A DNA stretch of 64,000 nucleotides, from NCBI RefSeq assembly GCF_028389875.1, contig NC_084669.1, positions 8,145,501 to 8,209,500 of the forward strand, in the 5' to 3' direction. Shown piece by piece: positions 36,701-45,376 of this stretch. The translations under genes were made by a program, and so were the position numbers. The notes beneath the pieces are model-generated. The model made no database searches and was not told the origin of the DNA. It worked only from the letters and a program-made list of their open reading frames with translations. Numbering within the stretch: position 1 is the first letter of the stretch; each line of letters opens with the position of its first letter. The stretch is from Rhea pennata. Lineage: Eukaryota; Chordata; Aves; Rheiformes; Rheidae.

Positions 36701-36945
36701 TCTGTTCACTATGTACAGAAACCTTTACAGAAATAAAGAGTAGGGGGTTAAATATGACAAACACATTACAGAACTCATTAATCATAATGAAAAAAATCAT
36801 TTCCAAAGCATGACCATTTTCTAAAATATAGCTATTCTGGCATAAGCTGCACACAACTTTTACTGTTCATTGTCTTTGTCTTTATATGTGTCTTACCTCC
36901 GGCTGCATCAAGAAGAGAAAGAGCAGTAATCCATACTGTAAACAT
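18719..36945 (-). CDS. PNLIPRP3: Pancreatic lipase-related protein 3-like lipase (gene B), complete, 12 coding exons
   Basis: Join, right to left: 36897-36945, 35242-35396, 32907-33032, 31494-31628, 30267-30375, 28951-29070, 28737-28853, 26464-26579, 24831-24960, 23324-23435, 19628-19792, 18719-18782. This totals 1398 nt, 465 aa, the length of human PNLIP. All junctions are GT-AG and in phase. The order is leader (1-17), alpha/beta-hydrolase lipase domain (18 to about 352), then PLAT beta-sandwich (353-465). The expected catalytic residues are present: Ser171 in GHSLG, Asp194 in LDPAG, His279 in CGHKRS. The lid loop C253-C277 has 23 intervening residues. All six family disulfide pairs are present. 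PNLIPRP3-type marks are Cys237 just before [16 protein letters not shown] and the STFC C-terminus. CCDC172 upstream on the same strand matches human gene order. By family the product is a secreted acylglycerol or phospholipid hydrolase; substrate and tissue are not shown by sequence. PNLIPRP1/2 is less likely. Confidence 0.9.
19628..19792 (-). CDS. PNLIPRP3: Gene B exon 11 (PLAT domain)
   Basis: 165 nt, residues 390-444 plus two bases: [20 protein letters not shown], then [10 protein letters not shown] and [14 protein letters not shown]. It matches the GTLKP...VKFIW...GASKI segment of the family. The acceptor is TTGGCAG and the donor AATCT|GTGAGT. Confidence 0.94.
20363..21291 (+). mobile_element. 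CR1 LINE, 5'-truncated copy in intron 10 of gene B (antisense)
   Basis: Same structure and nearly the same truncation point as the copy at 17640-18579, with long identical stretches (for example, positions corresponding to [20 protein letters not shown]). It ends in CCTTCCAACCTCA and octamers ATTCTGTG. Frameshifts break ORF2. It is antisense to the host gene. Confidence 0.95.
21306..21430 (-). mobile_element. Old CR1/L3-type LINE relic
   Basis: The plus strand reads CTTGTCCAGTCTCTTCTCAA, then AGAGGTTCCACAGCTTAGAT and TGTTGTGTGAAAAA. This is the reverse complement of the 3' coding region (TTCACACAA...TGGAACTC) of an old CR1/L3 lineage found across amniotes. It directly abuts the younger CR1 copy. 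Confidence 0.5.
23324..23435 (-). CDS. PNLIPRP3: Gene B exon 10 (start of PLAT domain)
   Basis: 112 nt, residues 353-389 plus two bases: [20 protein letters not shown] then [17 protein letters not shown]. It aligns with the WRYKVSVTLSG strand pair of pancreatic lipase but is clearly diverged. The acceptor is TTGAAAG and the donor GACAA|GTAAGT. Identified by phase and weak similarity, supported by its neighbours. Confidence 0.85.
23436..26463 (-). other. Introns 8 and 9 of gene B
   Basis: Introns 24961-26463 and 23436-24830 flank exon 9. Short ORFs inside show no family motif. Nothing else recognised. Confidence 0.72.
24831..24960 (-). CDS. PNLIPRP3: Gene B exon 9 (end of lipase domain)
   Basis: 130 nt, residues 310-352 plus one base: [20 protein letters not shown], then [11 protein letters not shown]. 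It carries three conserved cysteines. The acceptor is CCTCCAG and the donor TCTC|GTAAGT. It is not an ATG-started ORF; identified by motif and phase. Confidence 0.94.
26464..26579 (-). CDS. PNLIPRP3: Gene B exon 8 (lid end and catalytic His)
   Basis: 116 nt, residues 271-309: [19 protein letters not shown], then [18 protein letters not shown]. Cys277 closes the lid and His279 is the expected triad His. The acceptor is CCCCAG and the donor TCA|GTAAGT. Confidence 0.94.
26580..28736 (-). other. Intron 7 of gene B
   Basis: 2157 bp, GTAAAT to CCCCAG. No repeat family or exon seen. Confidence 0.75.
28737..28853 (-). CDS. PNLIPRP3: Gene B exon 7 (start of lid)
   Basis: 117 nt, residues 232-270 plus one base: [20 protein letters not shown], Cys253 opening the lid, then [17 protein letters not shown]. 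In the correct phase this differs from the longest ORF, which is in another frame. The acceptor is CTCCAG and the donor AGAG|GTAAAT. Cys237 before GHLDF resembles PNLIPRP3. Confidence 0.93.
28951..29070 (-). CDS. PNLIPRP3: Gene B exon 6 (catalytic Asp)
   Basis: 120 nt, residues 192-231 plus one base: GLDPAGPLF with Asp194, the expected triad acid, then [16 protein letters not shown]. The acceptor is TTTAG and the donor TTTG|GTAAGT. It is separated from exon 7 by an intron of only 97 bp. Confidence 0.96.
29527..29577 (+). repeat. Short nested repeat in intron 5 of gene B
   Basis: ATAGCTCAGTCAAA occurs at 29527-29540 and 29564-29577. GTGTATATAGCTCA occurs twice between and across them. Confidence 0.9.
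30267..30375 (-). CDS. PNLIPRP3: Gene B exon 5 (nucleophile elbow GHSLG)
   Basis: 109 nt, residues 156-191 plus one base: [20 protein letters not shown], then VAGEAGRR...GRIT. Ser171 of GHSLG is the expected nucleophile. The segment between Ser and the next exon's Asp is one residue shorter than in PNLIP as I recall it, as also in PNLIPRP3. The acceptor is TTCACAG and the donor ACAG|GTACTG. Confidence 0.96.
31494..31628 (-). CDS. PNLIPRP3: Gene B exon 4
   Basis: 135 nt, residues 111-155: [10 protein letters not shown], the LTDW strand, [13 protein letters not shown]. The acceptor is CCACCAG and the donor GAG|GTAAAA. It carries the second Cys of the MC...VNC disulfide. Confidence 0.94.
31629..32906 (-). 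other. Intron 3 of gene B
   Basis: 1278 bp, GTATGG to CCACCAG. Nothing recognised. Confidence 0.75.
32907..33032 (-). CDS. PNLIPRP3: Gene B exon 3 (FIIHG strand)
   Basis: 126 nt, residues 69-110: [13 protein letters not shown], then [11 protein letters not shown] and IADMCR. The acceptor CACAG is preceded on the minus strand by a run of 17 T (33040-33056 on the plus strand). The donor is AGG|GTATGG, a weak-looking GT context. Confidence 0.93.
33040..33070 (+). repeat. A17 plus (CAAAAA)n tract at a gene B splice acceptor
   Basis: Seventeen A, then CAAAAAC repeats. On the minus strand this is the polypyrimidine tract 7 bases before the exon 3 boundary of gene B. Confidence 0.9.
33165..33310 (+). 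mobile_element. MIR-like SINE relic in intron 2 of gene B
   Basis: TTTGACTGGGTGATATCAGT, TTCACTTCCTCTGTTTATTA and CACAATGCTTTGAGATTTGC fall in the order of the SINE segment 'gtgacc..ggcaagtcacttaacctc', '..cctctgt..', '..agtgctttgagatc'. Diverged; a tRNA-derived head is not visible. Confidence 0.45.
34130..34690 (+). other. Pyrimidine-rich stretch in intron 2 of gene B
   Basis: About 560 bp with strong C+T excess (many CTCTTT, CCTTCC and TTTCTCT blocks) and no coding sense. Similar plus-strand pyrimidine-rich patches occur near 5200-5410, 9660-9800 and 49890-50150. Confidence 0.6.
35242..35396 (-). CDS. PNLIPRP3: Gene B exon 2 (mature N-terminus)
   Basis: 155 nt, residues 18-68, from a CCCCAG acceptor to a CAA|GTAAGA donor. 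It contains [16 protein letters not shown] with the first disulfide pair, and FLLYTRDN, the first core strand of the lipase fold. Same length and phase as gene A exon 2. Confidence 0.94.
35397..36896 (-). other. Intron 1 (coding) of gene B
   Basis: 1500 bp, GTAAG to CCCCAG. No repeat or coding segment recognised. Confidence 0.75.
36897..36945 (-). CDS. PNLIPRP3: Gene B exon 1 (signal peptide, coding)
   Basis: 49 nt. The ATG (36945-36943) directly follows a strong acceptor (pyrimidine tract then TTTAG), and the exon ends at a GTAAG donor. It encodes [16 protein letters not shown] plus one base. The leader is only moderately hydrophobic and has an Asp near the cleavage zone, which is unusual. 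An untranslated exon further right is implied but not located. Confidence 0.85.
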
Positions 36946-39900
36946 CTAAAGCAAAGAAGAACACAATTCCAATTTAATTAAAAATAGAATATGGAATTCA
37001 ACTAAGAGTTGCCTCAATCCATTAACAAAAATTATATCTTATTGATTGTAGCATAATTCAGACATTTTATGAGTGAAATCCTAAAGAATCAGTATTTCTT
37101 TAAAGATTTCAAGGAAATACCTTTGGAATTCTTTTTGTTTGCAATGGAGATTTTGAGTACGTAGGATATCCTCTGAGCATCTCTTAAAGATTGTCTTCCT
37201 TGCCTTGACGCACAAAGCTTTTTTTTTATTATTTAGCACTGCAATTTATGGGCAAACAAATGTGATTTTAGTGAATTGCAATAGCATTTTTTTTCAGAAT
37301 TGAAGTTTCTTTTACTATTTAATAGAAAAGTTACTCAGATTTGCTATTCAGTGATTGTATTTTAAAGAATGAAGGCGCACACTTAGTTTATATTTCTAAA
37401 TAATATAGATAACCAAGAAAACTCATTTTGATCTTCATGATCAGCCGTGTATGTTTATCAGCCCTGATCTGCTTGATCACTCAATCACCAGCTAATCTGT
37501 TAGCATCAGAATTAATGGAATCACTCATGTACTTCGAGGTAAATGTGCTGAGATGTTTCATTAGGTTTGAATCCCAAGCAATAGTTGAGCTTGTTCAGAT
37601 GCCTGCTGTGATGCAACTTAGTTCTGACCATACTATACAAATTAACAAATGCACTATTCCAAATGCTTTTCCAAGGTAAGTATGTAGGTCAAATTCAAGG
37701 CTATTTTACCAGCCTATAGAGATACTGTTTTTAAGATGTTTCATGCATTCTTGAACATACTGAATTTGAGTTATGGATTGATCTAAACCCATAAAATATG
37801 GATTTATATCTGCGGATTTGCTGTTATGTTTCAAATTTAGAACAAGGAATTAAGTGAATTTAATCAGCTTTCTAGAACAAAAACTCAATATACACTTTCT
37901 TAGTTTTTAAAGTCTTGGTGGGTGAGCCTTGCAATTGGGAGCAAAATATACATTTTCATTAGTTATGCAGTACAATTTTATTATAGAGAGAAATTTTATG
38001 TAAATTGTGGGCCAGTCTTTGGCTCTCAGCTGTATACCTTGATTTCACTGACTACAGTAGAACAGGTACACAAACAACAAAGAGGCAAAATTAGTCTTGT
38101 ATTCCCCAAATCCTGGACAAAAATAGTGTACAGTAATCAAAAATGTTTAGTTTTAATAATTTCAGAAAAAGGCCACTGAGAGATCCTAGGCAGGGAAATA
38201 ATTTGATTTGAAATGAAGATTAGAAAATGGCAAATTTTACAGGCGATTAGCAGAGAAAGAAGAACAGGTATAATAACACGAAGTCTACCTATGGTCTTCT
38301 CATTCGTTTTCTTCTGTGAAAGAAGTAAGGAATGTCTTCTAAGTGTAGTCTTGTTACTAGTAAATTTATTATTAAACTAAAGGAAAGATGAAAAATCAAT
38401 CAGGTGCCATTAGTCAGTGACATAATATAAATGCAGGCTGGTTTTATGACCTAGTTATCAAACATTATGCTTAGGTAGATGTGCAGAACATAACGTGCAG
38501 AAGGGAAAAAAGGACACAGCTGCTCTGCTGTAGGAGCTGATAGAACTTTCTTAGAAAATTCCAATATCCGGTCCTAATTCTCTAATAAGTGCTGCACAGG
38601 CACAATCCTGCACTCTCCACCACAATCCTCTGAAGTCCATAATGTGCTATTTGAATGAAAAAGTTCCATGTGGAACTCACTGTAGGTTCAAATACATCCC
38701 ACGTCCAGCTCATCATCTCAAGCCACTCACTAACACGTTATCATAATGCACCTTATTTGAGTTCCTTAGGTGTTCTTGGCTCCTATGTATCCCACTTTAC
38801 CTTGGCAAGGCTCAAAGAAGGTCCTCTCAGTCCATCTCTCAGTTGACTGTGGTAGGTCTGAAAGCTTTGCAGAAGCCCAGTCAGGAGTTTGGTATGAAGC
38901 AGGAGGACAGTGTACCTGCCCTCTGGATCCAAAAAGACACTCTACTTGCAGCCGCTGCTCAATTAATAGGTTCCCAACAGCATCTGACTCTCTTGGCTAG
39001 TGCCAAAAGAGGTCTCATTGTGCTAGGAATGCTTCATCTAAGATTACATAAACCAGTTCAAACCAGTTTTTGTAGGACTCCACCTAATCTTTAATGAAAA
39101 TTTTCAAATAGGATGTTATTGTCATTCCTCACTAAAAAGTGCTGGGAAGTGTGATGTAAACTCTGAACAAACACACAACCTTTCAGATTTAGGAACAGAG
39201 CTCTTATCGGCTGTGTTCTTAAGTATTACACTGATTTTGGATTCAAGGGACTTGGTCAGCATCACACAGGAAGACTAGCAGAGCTCCTACTCCAGAGTCT
39301 TAATAGAAAAACCATCCTTCCTGGAGCTGACTCTTATCTCAAATAATTTACAATTTAAAGCAAAATTTTCAAGTATCTATTTGACAACTAAGTCTGTTAC
39401 TACAATATGAACACACAAATAAGGTACTGTGGGACCAGCTACCATGTACGTTTGCAATATTTGAGCTGTAATCAGCAGTAAATATGAAAGATCTTACTGC
39501 TCTCTCATTAATGTGTTTACTGGAATTGTCTCTCATTTAATGCTTGTTAGGAACATGCACATGGGCCACTAAGTTCACAGCCTAGCCTGTTCCGCAGTAG
39601 TTCATGGATCCATATCCCTTGTGAGATACACTATAGATCCTTCTGAAGTCACTTGCACTGAGTTGGGATCATTCTATTTGGGACCCAGAACAATGCTGAA
39701 AAAGCTTACAATCTTTTTATATGAAGTAATAGAAAAGGCAAAAAGAAACAAAAAGAGAGACAAGAATGAAAAATTGTGAAAAAATTAAATTGCACAATCT
39801 GTCATTTGCTACATGTTCATCTTGTAGTTTTTTCTTTGAAAAAATGGCAGAAATACTTTTAAACAGGGAAGAATAATGCCTTGGGCAGATTGTCACTACA

Positions 39901-41689
39901 CATCATTGTCATAGATCATCATAATTAAACTATATTAATTGCAGTAATTTTAGTTTTAAGTGTGTTGATAATAATGCTATTTCACATAGTACTATATTGT
40001 TGTCATACTACTATGCAAACACTTCTTATCAGGCTTTACTAGAAATCTTTTTTCCTGTATTTAGACACAAAGTGAGTAACTTGTATCTCAGCATTTTAAT
40101 GTTAAAACCTTTAAGTGTGTTGGGCACCACCTAAGACAAGGGTGCGCAGAAAGGGGAGACTCCCTTTGGATAATCCCTTCTTGCTTGATGACTCTTTTCT
40201 GATATCTAGCACATACAAGTGTTGATTTTAAGTGATTCTTAAGAGTGTGAGATACAAAAAAGTTTCCAGCCTTTTTTGTTTAGCTACTCTAAAAAGATTA
40301 ATCAGTTCAGGTACAGATTGTAGAAACAAATGGATCCTTTATTCCTGTGCTCTGTAACTCAAGCAAAAAAATGAAAAAGAAGGTTGTTATGTAGCTCTTG
40401 TTTTTCATGCCTTTATACCTAAGTTACTTTGGAAAACTGTTGAATTATTCATCTTCAAATTAGTATGAGTTGTCTTTTGCTCATATAACTAGGGGTGTCA
40501 ATTGGTCAGTTAAAAGTCATCAGCAGAATACAGCAAGCAAAAATCTTGACCAGATTTTTGGAAGGAATGGTTAAAAGAAGTACAAAAATACCTACTTCCA
40601 GGTTATCCTAAATCATCTTGGGCAAAACTGGATTCAGTGATAATTAGAGGTGCTTGGGTCTGAGATACAGTACCAGATTCAAAGGGAGTGGATGCCTGTG
40701 TGTTTATATCTCTAAGCACTTACAGGCAAACTCAGAAAGGCTCATTCATTAGATTTCTAAGTGCCTCACAGACAGTTAAGATCTAATCTGTATTATGTGT
40801 TTTTGATTTGGTTCTGTTGTGTATAGTATTGGACCAAAACCTCATTTCATTCTGTCCTCAAAACTTCTTCCCACTTCAGAAGCAGTGTTTATTGCAGAAG
40901 CAGGTCACTCAAACTATTAAATTATTCTGTTTGATTCAATAAATTATTCTCATTCATTCATATTCACAGACTTTACATATAAGCAGAGTATTTGGTGCAT
41001 AAGCTCTCAGGGAAGCTCAAGAGATCAGAATTATCCATTGCATTGAGAAACCTGGCATTATAGTTCCCAGTCTACATCACGAACCCTACCTCAACCATTT
41101 GCTGCAACATGGGCTTCAGCAGCAATCTCTCTGTGAAGATTTTAGATCACTTACAAGATTTGGTGACTTCATCAAGTTAAAATTAGGATAATAAGGTGTT
41201 GAAAGGCTTTTGATTTTACCTATTATGAGAGGATCACTGTCTCATATCCTAGATGCAAAAATGTGTATTATACAGTCCTTATAAATAATCATTTCATCTA
41301 GTACCAGACGTCAGTCAGAGTTTAACTTCTATTAGTTTTTCTCACAGACCATGAAGTGATTACTTAGAGAAATTCTTCCTGCCTTCTAGCAGTAAGAGAG
41401 ACACCATGGCTTTTTTCCAGTGCTTAAGACAAGGTTACCAGCAGAGCAGTGTGGCATTTTCATTTTTGTAATGAATTAGTCAGAAGATTTACTCCAGCTG
41501 GCAAGCATGAAATAGATTTTCTATGCTAGTTTACTAATACCATAAAAGCTCATAGCTCAGCAACTTTGTTAGAAATCAGCACTTCCGTGTCAGCTTCTTC
41601 TAGAGAACTTTTCCCCTTAATTAGATTAACTACTTCAGTGTTATTTGGGACCTGTGCGGGAAGGAGTAAGCCACAAAGTGCTGACTCTC
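36946..41689. other. Intergenic DNA upstream of gene B
   Basis: Should contain the promoter and untranslated first exon of gene B, but I could not identify either. One MIR-like relic at 39241. Nothing else recognised. Confidence 0.6.
39241..39330 (-). mobile_element. MIR/CORE-SINE-like relic
   Basis: AAGGGACTTGGTCAGCATCA, CACAGGAAGACTAGCAGAGC and CTCCAGAGTCTTAATA match the reverse-complement MIR core (cttgcccaaggtcacacag...gcagagc...ctccagagtc), with an internal deletion where the 'gggattcgaacc' part is expected. Confidence 0.45.
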
Positions 41690-41990
41690 AACACCTTAAA
41701 AATTTTGGAGCATTTCTCTTCCATGAACTTGTCCAAGCTTTTCTGGAGCTCATGCACACTGTTAGTGTACACAGGATTCTGTATCAAGCAGTTGTACATT
41801 ATAATTATGCAACTGTGAGAAGAATCATCTCCCTTTTTTTGTTTTGAACTGTGCAACTGCTATCTTCGTTTCATGTTACCTGCTAGTGGTTTGGAAGAGA
41901 CAATGAATTTGCTTTCTCCATATCATAGTTTTATAAACCTCATTCATGCCCTCATCTCTTTTCCAGGTTTACTTTTATTTTTCTCTCATA
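41690..41990 (-). mobile_element. Old CR1/L3-type LINE relic
   Basis: Plus-strand landmarks: CCATGAACTTGTCCAAGCTT, AGTTTTATAAACCTCATTCA, CATCTCTTTTCCAGG. These match, in order, the reverse complement of the old CR1/L3 3' coding region, with gaps. The ORF over 41566-41847 is therefore not a gene. Confidence 0.5.
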
Positions 41991-42065
41991 TTCCAGAGTA
42001 GGTTAGAAATGATTGCTTGTTCCATTATGCAACAGTAGGACCTATTAGCCTTGGCCTTCTAGTAC

Positions 42066-42098
42066 CAAAAAAACTAGTAAAAAAAACTAGTAAAAAAA
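42066..42098 (+). repeat. 13-bp tandem repeat (A-rich with CTAGT)
   Basis: CTAGTAAAAAAAA-type unit, with CTAGT at 42074 and 42087 in an A-rich run. Confidence 0.85.
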
Positions 42099-42430
42099 GT
42101 TCCTGCTGTCCTGAAGTCTTACAATGCACATGTGTATTCTTGAGGGAATAAGCGGCCAAAGGTGGAAGAAGATTCTTTTTGCAGCTTAAATACTGCTTTT
42201 TGAAGTCCTGCCTAAAAGCTCCCTTCCATAGTAACATCTGCAAGTGGGAAACTGATGTGATGAGATACAGTGCATATAATATATGTTATCATTAAAAAAT
42301 GAGACTAAGAGGGATGTTTCATTAACCTTTTTGTGAGAGGCAGTTTATGCTGTTTTATCTCTTTGCTCTTTATTTGTAATTGCATTCACTTGTCTTGTGT
42401 TGACTTGGATAGTAAACTTCCTGGGCAGGG

Positions 42431-42450
42431 ACCTACCTACCTACCTACCT
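42431..42450 (+). repeat. (ACCT)5 microsatellite
   Basis: Five perfect ACCT units. Confidence 0.95.
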
Positions 42451-45360
42451 CTGCGTGATGTGAGGTGTGTAATTTAGTTTTGGATAGTGTCTGAATCATT
42501 TTTATTAGTAGTAATAGTAATGTAAAAATCATCTTTTTCAACATGCCCATTTTACGACCCTCCCTAAGTAAGTAAGTAGCACTCCTGAATAAAGCACTTA
42601 AATACTAGTGTGTATTTTTTTTTCTTACCAGTCTGTTTGGCTGTTAAAACAGATAAGAAAGGATTGCTATTCTTTTTATCTTCTGTTCCTTCATTGTGAC
42701 CAGCTTCCAATATCCTTATTGATGTCAATCCGAATGAGATCACTCACAGAATGAAATACTTCTTAGTATGAGAAAAGGCACCAAATGTTAAGTTCCACTT
42801 GCTTTGCATTTCAATATCATTTAAAATAACAGCTGTTGTGCGACTTATTTATACTTCTGATAGAAACCTGCACTTTTTCCTTGTGCTTCTTGAGGTGAGC
42901 ATGGAGATGCCATGAGTTTTGAATCATATTGCTCCTGGCTATATTTTGTCCCAATAATTAAAATAGAGTGAAGAAGTTGTTCAAGAGCATTTGTTCTTAT
43001 CTGTGCTCTCTATAGCAGTAAATATTTTCAGGCATGTGACTGTGTCCCTAGCCATCCTTTATTCATCACTCAACTTTCTGTTACTAGCTTTCCAGCTTCA
43101 TTAACTACAACCCTTACTTGCACACCTGAAAAGTTGGGTGAGGAATGATTAGCCTCCACAAGGAATATGCAACATTTCCATCAGTTTTATCTGGCCTTTT
43201 ACTGTCTAAATCAGGAGGTGCTCTCTAGCCTGGTCTATCCTGGGCTTATCTGGCATATTTGGGTTTGTCTAAAATATCCTGTTACCACACTACAAATTTA
43301 TTTCATTCCGTGTGACTTTAGAGCTCTTAGAAAACTGAATAGTTGTATCCTGTCAAAGTAAGAGAGTAGAGATAGGCAGTCTCTTTCAGTCCTAGTATTG
43401 ATTATCTTTCATTTGGCAACATTAAATGATATCAACTTTAGACTAGAAAAAAATGCCATATTTATGCAGAGCTCTCACTGAAACAGGTCGGGGAAGTAAA
43501 GAATTCATGAAATAGTGATTTCAGTTTGGAGGCATGTTTATTTTGTTGTTTTCACATACCGGTGGTGCAATGGCTAATTACCTTATGGCTAATGTGATTA
43601 GTTATAGATTGTGTTGCATACAGCAATTGCTTGCAATTTGTTAGAGTCCAGGCTACATATTTGAAACAGATATAGTGGGTCTGAGACATTGATTGGGTTG
43701 ATAGAATTAGACTGATTTATACCAGCTAAGATCAGAAACTTGTGGCTTTATAAATGCAATACATTTATTCCTGCAGTTACGTCTTAGTTTGTGTCAGAGA
43801 TAGAATTACAATTGAGGTAGGTTTTTATCATTTCTGTGATTAAACACCCTTGTGCTTTATGCACATTTTGAGGACAACTTTGATTTAAAAGTACAAATCA
43901 GGGCACTGAAAAATGTAATTAAACCAGGAAGTTTTAAATCTCTGTTTACAAAGTACTTTAAGGCCTAAGGGCACTACATAGGTTAATCTAAATTTCAAGA
44001 TATAAATTAGCTATCTACAGAGCAAAAGTGGTGAAAAAAACCCTAAACTTTTGGGCTTCCTCCGAAACAAATTGCCATTTTTTCTTTCTGTCAGCAGCCA
44101 TCCAGCATGAAATTATCTGGTCTATACTTTTCGGAGTTAGAAATTATTTTGAGAATAAATTATTAAATATTGTGTAGTATGAATTTCACAGATTAATGGG
44201 AAAGCACCGAATAAAGATTATAAACCAAACTGTCTTGTAATCTGTAGTCCTGTAGAGGGCTATGGTAAATTAATTGTAATTAGTAATGATGGATTTCACT
44301 ATATGGTTTCAGGGTTACATGGTGTGGTGGGATAGAAGCTCTGTGTGAAGGTCTTTGATGTTATATTGTTAACTTTTAAATTGTGTTAATTGTTGGTAGT
44401 TATTAGTAAAATGGGAAGACAGTCTTTGTGAGGTAACTGGGACAAATCTATCTGGTAGCATAATTACTAGAATGCTACCTTTATGATTTTTTTTAAGTAT
44501 TACTCCTTTTTAAAATTAGAGGTGTTGCATTTTATATTAAAACATCATTCTGCAAGATGGTTGAATTATTTTCTATATCCTGATATCCTTTTCTGGGGGG
44601 AAAAATAGACACTAAAGGTGAAGACATAGTCAGTAAATTTATTGTATTCAACACTCTACCAGATTTCATGTGTTTCAATCTTAATCAGGTCTCTTAATAG
44701 CCTTGTAGCTCTCTTTTCTTGAACTACTAAATGAGGACTGTAATTGCTGGAGTAGGACCCTCCTTATTTAAAAAAAAGGATGATGAAGTCAACTAAATGG
44801 TACTAATTTATGCCAGCTCTTAGCTGCTTTTAAATATCTATACCTAATAAAATAGTTTAGTGATTCCATATCAGTTTTTTATGTTATACACAGCTTGGAT
44901 TATGTGGGTTTGGTTGTTATTTTGCAGGCACTGATTTTGTTCTATTGCACATCCCTTAACTTCAGTTAAGTACACAAGGTTTACATTAAGGTGCTGTTAT
45001 GTATATGACACTATCTTTAGTTTCTTAATTATTTGTGGTGTGGCAACGTGTGTAATGATTTTATAATTATATTTTGTTTTGTGAGTATCCTTAATGTATG
45101 TGGCCTGCATTGTGAGTTTGTGTATATCACTGTGTCTCCTCTATAATGGAAGTATGAATGTGGAGCTCTTCATTTGAGATGCCTGATATTCTGTGGCTTT
45201 CTTCCAGAGAAGGACTCTTGGAGAGGCTTAGCAGACGGAGTTCATGAACCCAAGGACTGTTTTAGTATCTCAGACCTGCATTGCCACTCCCTATAGAACA
45301 GGGAGTTCAACAAGAAGGCTTATTTATTTTGGTTTTGATACTATTGTTTCTTCAGTAGTA

Positions 45361-45376
45361 TTTTTTTTTTTTTTTT
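45361..45376 (+). repeat. T16 homopolymer
   Basis: Sixteen consecutive T. Confidence 0.9.

Noticed and set aside
41566..41847. 93-aa plus-strand ORF
   Set aside because: Overlaps an old CR1/L3 relic on the opposite strand.
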